Shown piece by piece: positions 45,448 through 55,038 of a stretch of 64,000 bases of DNA. The DNA lies in contig NZ_AP027361.1 of NCBI RefSeq assembly GCF_030295915.1, forward strand, positions 930,001-994,000, written 5' to 3'. The DNA comes from Thalassotalea sediminis (GTDB taxonomy: Bacteria; Pseudomonadota; Gammaproteobacteria; Enterobacterales; Alteromonadaceae). Positions within the stretch are counted from its first letter, which is position 1, and every line of letters begins with the position of its first letter. A program made the translations under genes and the position numbers. The notes below the pieces were generated by a model that was given only the letters and a program-made list of their open reading frames with translations, was not told the DNA's origin and did not search any database.

Positions 45448-47379
45448 TTGCCTGATAAGTATGCAATAAAAAATGTCAGAACTCTTAGCTTACTTTCCTT
45501 TTTCTGCCTTTACTTGTTAATTAATTGTAAAGTTATTGCTCAGGAGTTGTTAACCTCTGCGGGTTTTGACCAATTTGTCACTAACGTTGAAGCATTAAAA
45601 GACAGCAACCCCGCAAAAGCCTATGAGGCTTTATCGAAACAAATTTCCCAAATAGAACATTTATCTATAGAGCAGCAACTGGTTTTTTATAAGCTTCAAT
45701 CTGAACTGTATGTTGAACAGGCACGTTATATAAAAGGCAAAGAAACCGCTGACAAAGCTTTGAAGCTCGCTAGAAACTTGAAAAATCCAAGTATTGTGAC
45801 TAGCGAACTATTGTACTCCCGTGGTTTTGCTTATGAGAGCTTAGGTGATTATGAAAATGCGCGCCAAGACTACTTAAATGGTTTTGAGATCGCTAACTCA
45901 CTTAAAGATCAAAAAATTGTCGCGATTGGATTGATCAATTTAGGCGCGCTTGATTATTTAATGGAGAAGTTTGATCGAGCCTTAATCATGTTTAATGATG
46001 CATTAGCTATAGCGAATAAAATACAAGATAATGAATTGCTTGGTTATATCAATACTGAGCTTGGGGTTTTGTATAGTTTACTTAACCAGTTAGATAAATC
46101 TTTAGCGTTTTATCTAAAAGCAAAGCAGCATTATACCGAAGCAGGCAAAGAGCAGTACACATACAACACAATTCGAAACATCGCCATGCATTACTCTTAT
46201 ACTGAACAGTATGAGAAAGCGATAAGTGCTTACCAAGAAATTTTGGCAGATATAGACAAACTCAGCAATAATGAGTTGATCTCTTCAGTATATGTTGGCC
46301 TGGCTTGGGCTTATGCGAAAAAAGAGGATAAAAATCCTGAAGCGTCATATCAATATATGCAAATGGCGACAAAATATTTAGAACACGCTGAGCAAGCCGA
46401 TATCCCTATTAACCATGCCTTGAATAAAGCTTACTTGTTTTTTGAGTTAGAACGATATCAGGAAGCATTAACTGCGTTAAACAAAGCAAGTACTTATATA
46501 GCAAAATACAAAGATAGTGATCAAAAAGTAGTGGCGAATAACGCTACGTTGGACTTGTTATATTTAAAAGGTGAGTTGCACTATAAGTTGAAAGACTTTA
46601 AAGCGGCAAGTGAAGCTCAAAATGCACTGATAGATTTTCTTTTTCAACTCATTGAAGATAGTAACGTTGATGAAGTTGAAGATTTACGCATGCGTTATGA
46701 AAGCCAGCAGGCTGACTTAGATAAACAGTTACTCGAGCAGAAAAAAAGCGTTCAAGAGCTGATGTTAAAAGAAACGCAAAGAACTGTTGAAAATAGGCAG
46801 TGGTTTATTGTCCTGTTTGCTATTGTAGCCTTAATTTTAGCTTGGATTTTAATTAAAATTATTACGGGGCAACGCAAGTTACTGCTAGCGACGAGAACAG
46901 ACTCTCTTACTGGCGTTTCAAACCGTCGACACATTTTAGCAGAGGCAGAAAAGGCCTTTAATTTAGCTAAACAGCATAATATGCCGTTGAGTTTATTCAT
47001 GGTAGATATTGATGACTTTAAACGGATTAATGATAGGCTTGGGCATAAAAGCGGTGATAAAGTTTTACAAAAAATTGCGCAAATGGGTAAAGACTTAATG
47101 CGAGAAACTGATACGTTTGGCCGTTTTGGCGGAGAAGAGTTTATTGCTGTTTTACCGCATGTAACCCAAGAACAGGTCAATGTTATTGCAGAGCGTTTGC
47201 GTAAACAAGTAGCTGAAACTACCTGGGATATTAAGGATCTTGACAGTGTAACGTTAAGTATTGGCGTAGTGACGTATCAATCTGATAATTATGTAAATAA
47301 TATGGCGCTAATGAAAAAAGCTGATGAGTTGCTTTATAAAGCAAAGAATCAAGGAAAGGACAGGGTATTCAGTGATTAA
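45448..47379 (+). CDS. TPR sensor diguanylate cyclase (GGDEF)
   Basis: The start is TTG (AAGGA 7 nt upstream; no in-frame ATG nearby), giving 643 residues. Order: signal peptide or anchor (to about residue 32), periplasmic TPR repeats (about 35-420), coiled coil (about 420-445), a membrane helix (WFIVLFAIVALILAWILIKI, about 452-471) and a cytoplasmic GGDEF domain (about 485-640). The active site is GGEEF, with an RETD inhibitory site five residues before it. It should make cyclic di-GMP and be feedback-inhibited. The 3' end overlaps the next diguanylate cyclase gene. Confidence 0.9.
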   Translation: MPDKYAIKNVRTLSLLSFFCLYLLINCKVIAQELLTSAGFDQFVTNVEALKDSNPAKAYEALSKQISQIEHLSIEQQLVFYKLQSELYVEQARYIKGKETADKALKLARNLKNPSIVTSELLYSRGFAYESLGDYENARQDYLNGFEIANSLKDQKIVAIGLINLGALDYLMEKFDRALIMFNDALAIANKIQDNELLGYINTELGVLYSLLNQLDKSLAFYLKAKQHYTEAGKEQYTYNTIRNIAMHYSYTEQYEKAISAYQEILADIDKLSNNELISSVYVGLAWAYAKKEDKNPEASYQYMQMATKYLEHAEQADIPINHALNKAYLFFELERYQEALTALNKASTYIAKYKDSDQKVVANNATLDLLYLKGELHYKLKDFKAASEAQNALIDFLFQLIEDSNVDEVEDLRMRYESQQADLDKQLLEQKKSVQELMLKETQRTVENRQWFIVLFAIVALILAWILIKIITGQRKLLLATRTDSLTGVSNRRHILAEAEKAFNLAKQHNMPLSLFMVDIDDFKRINDRLGHKSGDKVLQKIAQMGKDLMRETDTFGRFGGEEFIAVLPHVTQEQVNVIAERLRKQVAETTWDIKDLDSVTLSIGVVTYQSDNYVNNMALMKKADELLYKAKNQGKDRVFSD

Positions 47380-48577
47380 ACGTTTCAAGTTTGCTTATAT
47401 ATTTATTCCACTGTTTCTTATTTCTTTGCCGTCATTCGCAGAGCAAGCTGAAGCGACTGCGTCTGAATTGTTAGAACAAAAACAAAAGCTTCCGGTTGAT
47501 GATCGTATCAAAGATCTAGTAGCAAAGAGTCGTAATGAGCATCGCGATGTCGAAGAAATTTTTCTTAGGTTACAACAACAAAGTGATACATTTAACCTCG
47601 CAGAAAAATATCTCATGCTTATAGTCGATGCATATCTTGCAAAGCAAAAAGGAGATTATACGTTAGGTGTTGAAAAGCTAACGCAAGCGCTTAGTTATGA
47701 AAAATCGATGAATGAAGCACAAATTAATACTCCAGAGTTTTCTAAAATTCATTTATTGCTTGCAGAGCTTTACGAAGCACAACAAGAGTTTAAACGTGCT
47801 TATGATGAGAAGAAAATTTATTTAGATAAAAGTAATAAATACAGAACTGTTTTACGAGAAGAGCGCCTAGCAAATTTAAATAAAAAGTATGAAACGGATC
47901 TTAAGCTTAAGGAAAATGAGGTACTCGCAAGTCAGCAAAAGCTGAAAGCCCTGCAGTTAGCCGACGCTGCAAAACAGCGAGAATCACAACAACGAAACTT
48001 AGCCATTTTAATGGTAACAGCACTTATCTTTCTAGTGTTATTGATCAGGCAATTAAAAATTAGAAGCAAATTACGACATCTTGCTAAAACTGATAGTTTA
48101 ACTGGGCTTTATAATAGACGAATATTATTTAAACGTGGAGAAGCTTTATTACAAGAAGCACTCACTAAAAAGACACCGCTTAGTGTGATGATGATCGATA
48201 TTGATCACTTTAAAAGTATTAATGATACCTACGGGCATGATATTGGCGATAAAGCAATTGTTGAAGTTGCCAAGCTTGGTAAAGAAACATTGCGAGCCAA
48301 AGATATTTTTGCGCGCATTGGCGGCGAAGAGTTTGCCATTGTATTGCCAAATACCGAATTAAAAGAAGCAAAGGCAATTGCGGAAAGATTACGTGAAAAA
48401 GTACAAAAGTTTTCGCTAGAGGTTCAGGCAACGGCACCGGTAAATGTGAAAACAACGATTAGCATTGGTGTAACAGCTGTAAATGAACAGGCAACAGATT
48501 TTGATGCTCTACTGCATTTAGCTGATGAAGCCATGTATCGTGCTAAGTCACTTGGCAGAAATCAAGTGTGTCACTGA
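47372..48577 (+). CDS. membrane diguanylate cyclase (GGDEF)
   Basis: The GTG at 47372 gives a 401-residue protein with a signal peptide (VIKRFKFAYIFIPLFLISLPSFAEQ). An upstream ATG at 47324 would hide this signal behind 16 residues. A periplasmic helical, partly TPR-like region (about 25-180) and coiled coil precede one membrane helix (about 220-238) and a GGDEF domain (about 250-400) with GGEEF and the inhibitory site RAKD. The first 8 nt overlap the preceding GGDEF gene, so the two cyclases are made together, possibly as partners. Confidence 0.9.
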   Translation: MIKRFKFAYIFIPLFLISLPSFAEQAEATASELLEQKQKLPVDDRIKDLVAKSRNEHRDVEEIFLRLQQQSDTFNLAEKYLMLIVDAYLAKQKGDYTLGVEKLTQALSYEKSMNEAQINTPEFSKIHLLLAELYEAQQEFKRAYDEKKIYLDKSNKYRTVLREERLANLNKKYETDLKLKENEVLASQQKLKALQLADAAKQRESQQRNLAILMVTALIFLVLLIRQLKIRSKLRHLAKTDSLTGLYNRRILFKRGEALLQEALTKKTPLSVMMIDIDHFKSINDTYGHDIGDKAIVEVAKLGKETLRAKDIFARIGGEEFAIVLPNTELKEAKAIAERLREKVQKFSLEVQATAPVNVKTTISIGVTAVNEQATDFDALLHLADEAMYRAKSLGRNQVCH

Positions 48578-48843
48578 CATGCTTTTTGAAGCACAATATA
48601 GTCTTTAGATGTTAATTGTCCTCTAAATGTAGTTCTCCATCTCAACAGCTAAGCGACGGCTTTATTGCGTAATGTAAAATATATGCAACAAACAGTTTTT
48701 TCCGATGCAATAATTCGCTAAGCTAACAGTCATATTTCTATAAAGTGGAAGTATTCAATTACTTTCATGCTAGAACATAACAAGATACATAAGTAATAGT
48801 TGCTAATTATTGCAATGATAGCTAGCAAACCGTGGGAAAAAGA

Positions 48844-51150
48844 ATGTCTGATGCGCTTGATTTTAGTTTAGACGGAATAGAACAACGTCCGTTAAGACAG
48901 TTTACCGAAGAAGCTTATTTAAACTACTCCATGTATGTGATCATGGATCGTGCTTTACCGCATATTGGCGATGGGTTGAAGCCAGTACAGCGACGTATTG
49001 TCTATGCAATGTCTGAACTTGGCTTGTCAGCTGTTGCTAAGTACAAGAAGTCTGCGCGTACAGTAGGTGATGTATTAGGTAAGTTTCATCCTCATGGAGA
49101 TTCAGCCTGCTATGAAGCCATGGTGTTAATGGCTCAACCTTTTTCGTATCGCTACCCATTAGTTGATGGGCAAGGTAACTGGGGGGCTCCAGACGATCCT
49201 AAGTCTTTTGCCGCAATGAGGTATACAGAAGCGAGATTGTCTCGCTTTAGTGAAGTATTACTCTCGGAATTGGGTCAGGGTACCGTTGATTGGGTACCTA
49301 ATTTTGATGGCACAATGAAAGAGCCAAAAACCTTACCTGCTAGGCTACCACATATCTTGCTCAATGGTATAACCGGTATAGCCGTAGGTATGGCAACGGA
49401 TATTCCACCGCATAATGTTAAAGAAATCGCCAATGCGTGTGTTCAATTATTAGAAGCACCAAAGACCGAGCTTAATGAGTTGCTAACGCATGTTCAAGGG
49501 CCTGATTTTCCAACAGATGCAGAAATTATTACACCAAAAGCGGATATTGAAAAAATTTATCAAACCGGGCGCGGTAGTATAAAAATGCGCGCTGTTTATG
49601 AAGTAGAACATGGGGAAATAGTGATTACCGCTCTGCCTCATCAAGCGTCTGGCGGTAAGGTATTAGAGCAAATAGCAGGGCAAATGACTGCGAAAAAGCT
49701 GCCAATGGTGGTTGATTTACGTGATGAATCAGATCATGAAAATCCTATTCGCTTAGTTGTTGTTCCTCGCTCAAACCGAGTTGATGTTGAACAACTAATG
49801 CAGCACCTTTTTGCCACAACAGATCTTGAAAAAAATTACCGCGTAAACCTCAATATGATTGGCTTAGATTGTAAGCCAGCGGTTAAAAACTTACGCGATA
49901 TTTTATCTGAGTGGTTAGTCTTCAGACGCGAAACGGTGACTAGGCGCCTACAGCATAGATTAGATAAAGTGCTCGCCCGTTTACATATTCTTGAAGGCTT
50001 GTTGGTTGCTTACCTAAATATTGATGAAGTTATCGAAATTATTCGTAATTTTGATGATCCTAAAGCAGAGCTGATATCGCGCTTTGCGTTATCTGAGCGA
50101 CAAGCTGAAGCAATATTAGAAATCAAATTACGCCAACTTGCAAAACTTGAAGAAGTTAAAATTAGAGCTGAGCAAGAAGAGCTCAACAAAGAACGTGAAT
50201 ATTTAGAAAAAACACTAAACTCTAAAGCACGTATGAACACGTTAATGAAAAAAGAAATCCTTGCTGCTGCTGAAAAGTATGGCGATGATCGTCGTTCTAA
50301 AATTGTTGAACGTTCAGAAGCAAAAGCCTTATCTGAAAAAGATCTTGTACCAAGTGAGCCTGTTACCGTTGTGGTATCAGAAAAAGGCTGGGCTCGGTGT
50401 GCTAAAGGACACGATATTGATCCTGAATCAATGAGTTATAAAGCTGGTGATAAGTATTTATCATCTGCCCGAGGTCGTAGTAATCGACCTGTTGTATTTA
50501 TAGATTCTACAGGGCGAGCATATACAACAGACGCGCACTCATTGCCCACTGCGCGTAGTCAAGGGGAGCCTCTCACCGGCCGATTTAATTTGCCAACAGG
50601 GGAAAACTTTGAGCAAACAGTGATGGCAGATGACGAAGATAACTACTTACTTAGTAGCGATGCGGGTTATGGTTTTGTTGGCAAATTCGCCGATATGGTC
50701 AGTCGAAATAAGAATGGTAAAGCATTGTTAAGTTTACCTGCAAATGCCAAGGTTCTTGAACCTAAGCCAATAAATTTACTTGACTCATCTTTTGTTTTAT
50801 CTATTACCTCAGAAGGGCGCATGTTAGTCTTTCCCGTGAAAGATTTACCGGTATTAAGCAAAGGTAAAGGTAATAAGATCATTAACGTATCTTCAGCTAG
50901 AGCTAAAGCTAGAGAGGAGTTTGTCACACTTATTGAGGTGATTGGTGAATCTGATGCTGTCACGTTGCATGCAGGCAAACGAAAGCTAACCCTTAAAGCG
51001 ACAGACATAGCCCATTATCGTGGTGAAAGGGGAAGACGAGGTAACAAGTTGCCTCGCGGTTTACAGCGAGTAGATCGAGTTGAAATTGAATCATATCAAC
51101 CTGCCACAGCAACTGACGTCGTTGATGAGTCAAATACCGATAACGATTAG
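48844..51150 (+). CDS. parC: DNA topoisomerase IV subunit A
   Basis: ParC is the DNA-cleaving subunit of topoisomerase IV. The 768-residue protein (E. coli 752) has [27 protein letters not shown] (about 23-49), the quinolone-determining region [18 protein letters not shown] (about 74-91; Ser and Glu/Ala positions as in sensitive strains cannot be ranked here), and catalytic Tyr in RYTEARL. A C-terminal beta-pinwheel follows. The ATG at 48844 (MSDALDF) aligns with known starts; a GTG at 48832 would add four residues. Confidence 0.97.
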   Translation: MSDALDFSLDGIEQRPLRQFTEEAYLNYSMYVIMDRALPHIGDGLKPVQRRIVYAMSELGLSAVAKYKKSARTVGDVLGKFHPHGDSACYEAMVLMAQPFSYRYPLVDGQGNWGAPDDPKSFAAMRYTEARLSRFSEVLLSELGQGTVDWVPNFDGTMKEPKTLPARLPHILLNGITGIAVGMATDIPPHNVKEIANACVQLLEAPKTELNELLTHVQGPDFPTDAEIITPKADIEKIYQTGRGSIKMRAVYEVEHGEIVITALPHQASGGKVLEQIAGQMTAKKLPMVVDLRDESDHENPIRLVVVPRSNRVDVEQLMQHLFATTDLEKNYRVNLNMIGLDCKPAVKNLRDILSEWLVFRRETVTRRLQHRLDKVLARLHILEGLLVAYLNIDEVIEIIRNFDDPKAELISRFALSERQAEAILEIKLRQLAKLEEVKIRAEQEELNKEREYLEKTLNSKARMNTLMKKEILAAAEKYGDDRRSKIVERSEAKALSEKDLVPSEPVTVVVSEKGWARCAKGHDIDPESMSYKAGDKYLSSARGRSNRPVVFIDSTGRAYTTDAHSLPTARSQGEPLTGRFNLPTGENFEQTVMADDEDNYLLSSDAGYGFVGKFADMVSRNKNGKALLSLPANAKVLEPKPINLLDSSFVLSITSEGRMLVFPVKDLPVLSKGKGNKIINVSSARAKAREEFVTLIEVIGESDAVTLHAGKRKLTLKATDIAHYRGERGRRGNKLPRGLQRVDRVEIESYQPATATDVVDESNTDND

Positions 51151-51160
51151 TGTGATTACC

Positions 51161-51190
51161 AAAGCAGGCTACAATTTTAGCCTGCTTTTT
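51161..51190 (+). terminator. intrinsic terminator after parC
   Basis: AAAGCAGGCT (51161-51170) and AGCCTGCTTT (51179-51188) form a perfect 10-bp stem with an 8-nt loop and a run of five T. Confidence 0.93.
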
Positions 51191-51345
51191 GTATAACACC
51201 CCCGCCAATATTATTCTTGAACAAGTAAGTTAACTGCATGTTATTTCGCTTTAAGCTTTAAGCCTTTAAAAAGACACAACATTTATTAGCATTGTCATAA
51301 AACGGTCATTTATTCCGCCTACTATGCTCGGGTAAGGAGATTCCT

Positions 51346-52119
51346 GTGTATAGAGAAATTGAAAAAATAATCAGTGAAAAAGCGGTATCCACTGTTTTTC
51401 AACCCATATTTGATATTCAAAATAAATCCATTCTTGGTTATGAAGCACTAACACGTGGGCCTACGAATAGTACTTTACATGCACCAGATAAGTTATTTCA
51501 ATGTGCGACTGATTTGGGGTTATTGTCTGAGCTCGAAATTTTATGTCGTGACACTGCTATTAAACAATTTGTAAACTTAGGGTTAGAAGGTAAGCTGTTT
51601 CTAAATATAAGTCCTTTAGTGTTATTAGATAATGCTCATCCGCAAGGAGAGACAATTAAGTTTGTTGAGCAAGCGGGATTAAATTGTCATCAGCTGGTTA
51701 TTGAGCTAAGTGAAAAACATCCTTACCCCAACGCAGAGATGTTGAAAAAAGCGTTAGAAAAGTACCGTCAATTTGGTTTTGATGTCGCAATCGACGACTT
51801 GGGAGCTGGTTATTCGGGGTTAAAAATGTGGAGCCAGTTAAGACCAGAAATCGTGAAAGTAGATCGTTATTTTGTTGAGAATTGTCATCGAGATAGTTTT
51901 AAACGAAAATTCTTAACGGCTATCTTTGAATTGGCGAGATCTGCCAGTGCAAAGGTGATTGTAGAAGGCATCGAAAACGTTGAAGAATTTGCATTATTAA
52001 GACAGCTTGGTATGCGATATGCGCAAGGGTATTACCTTGCAAAGCCTCAGCATAACCCTAGCCACATATATCCACCGTGGATAGAGGTTGATAACCTCTA
52101 TCAGTTTAATGCGATATAA
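51346..52119 (+). CDS. stand-alone EAL-domain c-di-GMP phosphodiesterase
   Basis: The GTG start has a GGAG ribosome binding site 6 nt upstream. The 257-residue protein is a single EAL domain. The motif is complete: YEALTRGP (EAL), NISP, VIELSEKH, IDDLGAGYSGL (the DDFGTGYSS position), KVDRYF, EGIEN and QGYYLAKP. Metal and catalytic residues are therefore retained, and hydrolysis of cyclic di-GMP to pGpG is expected. No sensor domain; control must be by expression or partners. A small minus-strand gene overlaps its 3' end. Confidence 0.9.
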   Translation: MYREIEKIISEKAVSTVFQPIFDIQNKSILGYEALTRGPTNSTLHAPDKLFQCATDLGLLSELEILCRDTAIKQFVNLGLEGKLFLNISPLVLLDNAHPQGETIKFVEQAGLNCHQLVIELSEKHPYPNAEMLKKALEKYRQFGFDVAIDDLGAGYSGLKMWSQLRPEIVKVDRYFVENCHRDSFKRKFLTAIFELARSASAKVIVEGIENVEEFALLRQLGMRYAQGYYLAKPQHNPSHIYPPWIEVDNLYQFNAI

Positions 52120-52636
52120 ATGAAGGGAACGATTGCGTAATTAACTGACAGAGATAGGTGATTTTTTGATTGGTGAGTTGGCGATAATCAAAGTACGGGC
52201 AAATAATTAACTGTTTTTGCTGATGAATGGCAAAGTCTTCTGAGAGCCAAAAGCATTGTTTTGCGATATTCAGCCTCGTAGCATATCCTTTCCCCATTAC
52301 GATATTCAACCCGCTATGATGGGATAGTTTATTTTGAAACTCGTTACTATTGACTGCAAGCCACAAACAAAATGAAGATCCTTGCTGCAACAGTTGTTCA
52401 TCTCTGTAGTGTTGCCAACTGCTGTAACGGCACGTTTCTTTGGTTGCTAATTCATAGACGACTTTAGCATATACATTAAAGACTTTACGCCAGCCATTAC
52501 CTGCTTGTTGTCCTATAGCATGTATTTCGTTTTTTCTTATCCATCTGCAATTTTCTTGATCTGTAAGGTTGGGAATATTTGGTGCTGTTTCTACATAAAC
52601 GTTAATTGCTGCTTGATGATTGCCTAGCCCTAAAAT
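52106..52636 (-). CDS. DUF6942-like protein with probable ATT start codon
   Basis: The open frame on the minus strand runs from a stop at 52646-52648 to the stop at 52106, but has no ATG or GTG, and its first TTG (52390) would leave only 94 residues. An AGGAG ribosome binding site lies exactly 6 nt upstream of ATT (52634-52636), giving 176 residues starting (M/I)LGLGNHQAAINVYVETAP. The upstream half codes for sensible protein (IHAIGQQAGNGWRKVFNVYAKVVYELATKE), continuous with the rest (IICPYFDYRQLTNQKITYL). It looks like a DUF6942-type protein of unknown function; the family name is from memory and unverified. AUU starts are known in infC and pcnB, where they limit expression. Confidence 0.68.
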   Translation of the reverse strand: MLGLGNHQAAINVYVETAPNIPNLTDQENCRWIRKNEIHAIGQQAGNGWRKVFNVYAKVVYELATKETCRYSSWQHYRDEQLLQQGSSFCLWLAVNSNEFQNKLSHHSGLNIVMGKGYATRLNIAKQCFWLSEDFAIHQQKQLIICPYFDYRQLTNQKITYLCQLITQSFPSFISH

Positions 52637-52672
52637 GGTCAGCTCCTAAGTGCTTATTAGAGGTTAAAATAA

Positions 52673-52697
52673 AAAACCCAGTCTAAGACTGGGTTTT
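52673..52697 (-). terminator. intrinsic terminator after the DUF3545 gene
   Basis: AAAACCCAGTC (52673-52683) pairs with GACTGGGTTTT (52687-52697) around a 3-nt loop, with a T-rich tract on the minus strand (TTTTTTATTTT). It separates the DUF3545 gene from the DUF6942-like gene. Confidence 0.9.
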
Positions 52698-52713
52698 GCG
52701 TGATGGCATTTCT

Positions 52714-52887
52714 TTAAAATTCGTCCAACATATACTCGAGTGAATCCTCATACTCTCGGAGTTCTTTTTCAAGTTGGAATTTTTCTTTTATTTGTTCAAT
52801 TTCACGCCATTTTCGTTTTTTATTGCTAGATGCTGACGCCTTAGGTTGTTTACTTAGTGAGTCCAATATTTTTTCTACGTTATTCAT
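52714..52887 (-). CDS. DUF3545 family small protein
   Basis: The ATG at 52887, preceded by GGAG at 6 nt, gives 57 residues; an ORF start at 52929 has no ribosome binding site. The protein is charged and helical: MNNVEKILDSLSKQP, a basic stretch SSNKKRKWREIEQIKEKF, then acidic LEKELREYEDSLEYMLDEF. This matches the DUF3545 family of small gammaproteobacterial proteins with unknown function. A strong terminator follows. Confidence 0.8.
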   Translation of the reverse strand: MNNVEKILDSLSKQPKASASSNKKRKWREIEQIKEKFQLEKELREYEDSLEYMLDEF

Positions 52888-53042
52888 GGAATGCTCCTTT
52901 TTTCTACAACAGCATGTTTTTAATAACATACTCTGCCGCAGAATTGAAACACTTTTTCTTTAGCTTTTTATAAGCAATTGAATAGTAGAAATTTTTATTA
53001 ACACTTTATGATTGCTTTCAACTATCTAAACGAATGAAAATA

Positions 53043-53996
53043 CTAAAATAATTCACTTAACTGTGACTCAAGCTTAACCTGATCTACTGCGAAATTACGT
53101 ATTCCTTCAGCGAGTTTCTCTGTAGCCATTGCATCTTGATTAAGTGCCCATCTAAATTGCGCTTCAGTTAACACTTCTTCTTCTGCAAGTGATGCATGAT
53201 CATCAGATAACTTCTGAACGATAGGTGTATTATTAGACGCTAATTCATCTAACAACTGAGGGCTTATTGTAAGTCTGTCACATCCTGCTAGTTCTAAAAT
53301 TTCACCGCTGTTTCTAAAGCTTGCACCCATAACAACCGTATTGTAGCCTTTCGCTTTGTAATAATTATAAATTTTAGTGACAGATACAACACCTGGATCT
53401 TCATGTGAAGGATAGTCAGTTTTACCGGTGTCTTTTTTATACCAATCTAAGATGCGACCAACAAAAGGTGAAATAAGGTAAACACCAGCTTCAGCACATG
53501 CTTGAGCTTGAGCAAAGCTAAATAACAATGTTAGGTTACAATTTATACCATCTTTTTCGAGTTGCTCTGCTGCTTTAATTCCTTCCCAAGTTGATGCAAG
53601 CTTAATCAGTATTCTGTCATTACTAATGCCAGCTTCGTTGTACATTGCTATTAATTTATGCGCTTTTTTAATTGATGCTTCTGTATCGAAAGATAGACGA
53701 GCATCGACCTCTGTAGATATACGACCAGGGATAATTTTTAAAATTTCCATACCAATAAGCACTGAAAGTTTATCACCAGCATCGATAATTTGCTGTGCTT
53801 TATTTGATGATTGTGTTTTCGCCCAACTCACTGCCTGTGTTAATAAATGTTGATAAGAGGGTAGTGAAGCAGCTTTAAGTAGTAGCGATGGGTTTGTGGT
53901 TGCGTCTTGCGGTTGAAACTTTGCAATAGCTTCAATATCACCGGTATCTGCTACTACTGTTGTCATTTGTTTCAATTGTTCTAATTGCGTCGCCAT
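53043..53996 (-). CDS. talB: transaldolase
   Basis: TalB exchanges a dihydroxyacetone unit between sedoheptulose 7-phosphate and glyceraldehyde 3-phosphate in the pentose phosphate pathway. The 317-residue protein (E. coli 317) has [31 protein letters not shown] at the start, the Schiff-base lysine in ILIKLASTW (about 130-138), and [33 protein letters not shown]. It is divergent from yaaA; in E. coli the two genes are near neighbours. Confidence 0.98.
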   Translation of the reverse strand: MATQLEQLKQMTTVVADTGDIEAIAKFQPQDATTNPSLLLKAASLPSYQHLLTQAVSWAKTQSSNKAQQIIDAGDKLSVLIGMEILKIIPGRISTEVDARLSFDTEASIKKAHKLIAMYNEAGISNDRILIKLASTWEGIKAAEQLEKDGINCNLTLLFSFAQAQACAEAGVYLISPFVGRILDWYKKDTGKTDYPSHEDPGVVSVTKIYNYYKAKGYNTVVMGASFRNSGEILELAGCDRLTISPQLLDELASNNTPIVQKLSDDHASLAEEEVLTEAQFRWALNQDAMATEKLAEGIRNFAVDQVKLESQLSELF

Positions 53997-54209
53997 ACTT
54001 GTTGCCTTAATGTTTTCCTAAAAATACTATAAGTTAACCATGGTGCTGATTAACCTTACGTGAAAATGAATACTGATTATATTTGAGTTTCAGCTCTAAT
54101 ATGCACTAACAAAGCGGCTTATTGCAAGTGACTTCTTAGAGCAAATTATTTTAATTATGCAGTGCTATGATATAGTAACAAAAATTTTCTTTTGTCTTTT
54201 AGGTATTAT

Positions 54210-54986
54210 ATGTTATTCGTTGTTTCTCCCGCAAAAAACCTAGACTTTGAGTCGCCTTTAGCGACAGAAATTTATTCGCAGCCAGAATTGTTAGCAGATA
54301 GTCAAATATTGATTGATCGTTGTAGGAAAATGTCACCTGCTGACATTGCAAGCTTGATGGGAATAAGTGATAAATTGGCAGGCTTAAATGCAGCGCGTTT
54401 TGGTGAATGGCACCAACCATTTACACCGAAAAACGCGAGACAAGCTGTTTTAGCGTTCAACGGTGATGTGTATACAGGGCTTGACGCAGCAAGTTTCACC
54501 GATAAAGATTTCGAATTTGCTCAAGATCATATGCGCATTTTATCTGGCCTTTACGGCATTCTAAAACCGTTAGATTTAATGCAGGCGTACAGATTGGAAA
54601 TGGGTATTAAACTTGAAAATGATCGCGGTAAAAATCTCTATCACTTTTGGGGCAATATTATTACAGATAAGCTTAATGAAGCTATAGAACAACAAAATAA
54701 TGACGTTCTGATCAACTTAGCTTCGAACGAATACTTTAAATCAGTAAAGAAAAAGCAGCTTAACGGCACTGTGATAACGCCAGCCTTTAAAGATTGGAAA
54801 AATGGTCAGTATAAAATGATAAGCTTCTTTGCGAAAAAAGCGCGTGGCATGATGGCGCGTTATATCATAGAAAACCGTATAGATGATATTGAATCATTAA
54901 AAGGTTTCAATGCGGGCGGTTACCAATTTAATGAGGAGCTATCAAAAGGAAACGATTGGGTGTTTACGCGCGATGAGCACGGATAA
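54210..54986 (+). CDS. yaaA: peroxide stress protein YaaA (DUF328)
   Basis: The ATG at 54210 gives 258 residues, the same as E. coli YaaA; a TTG at 54192 would add six. Features: [12 protein letters not shown] at the start, [11 protein letters not shown] (about 81-91), and [31 protein letters not shown] near the end. In E. coli, YaaA limits free iron and DNA damage during H2O2 stress and is controlled by OxyR; it has DNA-binding capacity with a helix-hairpin-helix. No OxyR site was recognised here. Confidence 0.95.
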   Translation: MLFVVSPAKNLDFESPLATEIYSQPELLADSQILIDRCRKMSPADIASLMGISDKLAGLNAARFGEWHQPFTPKNARQAVLAFNGDVYTGLDAASFTDKDFEFAQDHMRILSGLYGILKPLDLMQAYRLEMGIKLENDRGKNLYHFWGNIITDKLNEAIEQQNNDVLINLASNEYFKSVKKKQLNGTVITPAFKDWKNGQYKMISFFAKKARGMMARYIIENRIDDIESLKGFNAGGYQFNEELSKGNDWVFTRDEHG

Positions 54987-54994
54987 TGAGTAAG

Positions 54995-55028
54995 CGAGCA
55001 GGGCATAGCAGCGAAGCGTTCCTGTTCG
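54995..55028. terminator. possible bidirectional terminator between yaaA and the STN-type receptor gene
   Basis: CGAGCAGG (54995-55002) pairs with CCTGTTCG (55021-55028) with one G-T wobble and an 18-nt loop between convergent genes. No T-tract. Confidence 0.45.
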
Positions 55029-55038
55029 TTGTTATGTA

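Noticed and set aside
46752-47180. 142-codon open frame antisense to the GGDEF domain
   Set aside because: Shadow frame with no start signal and no recognisable domain.
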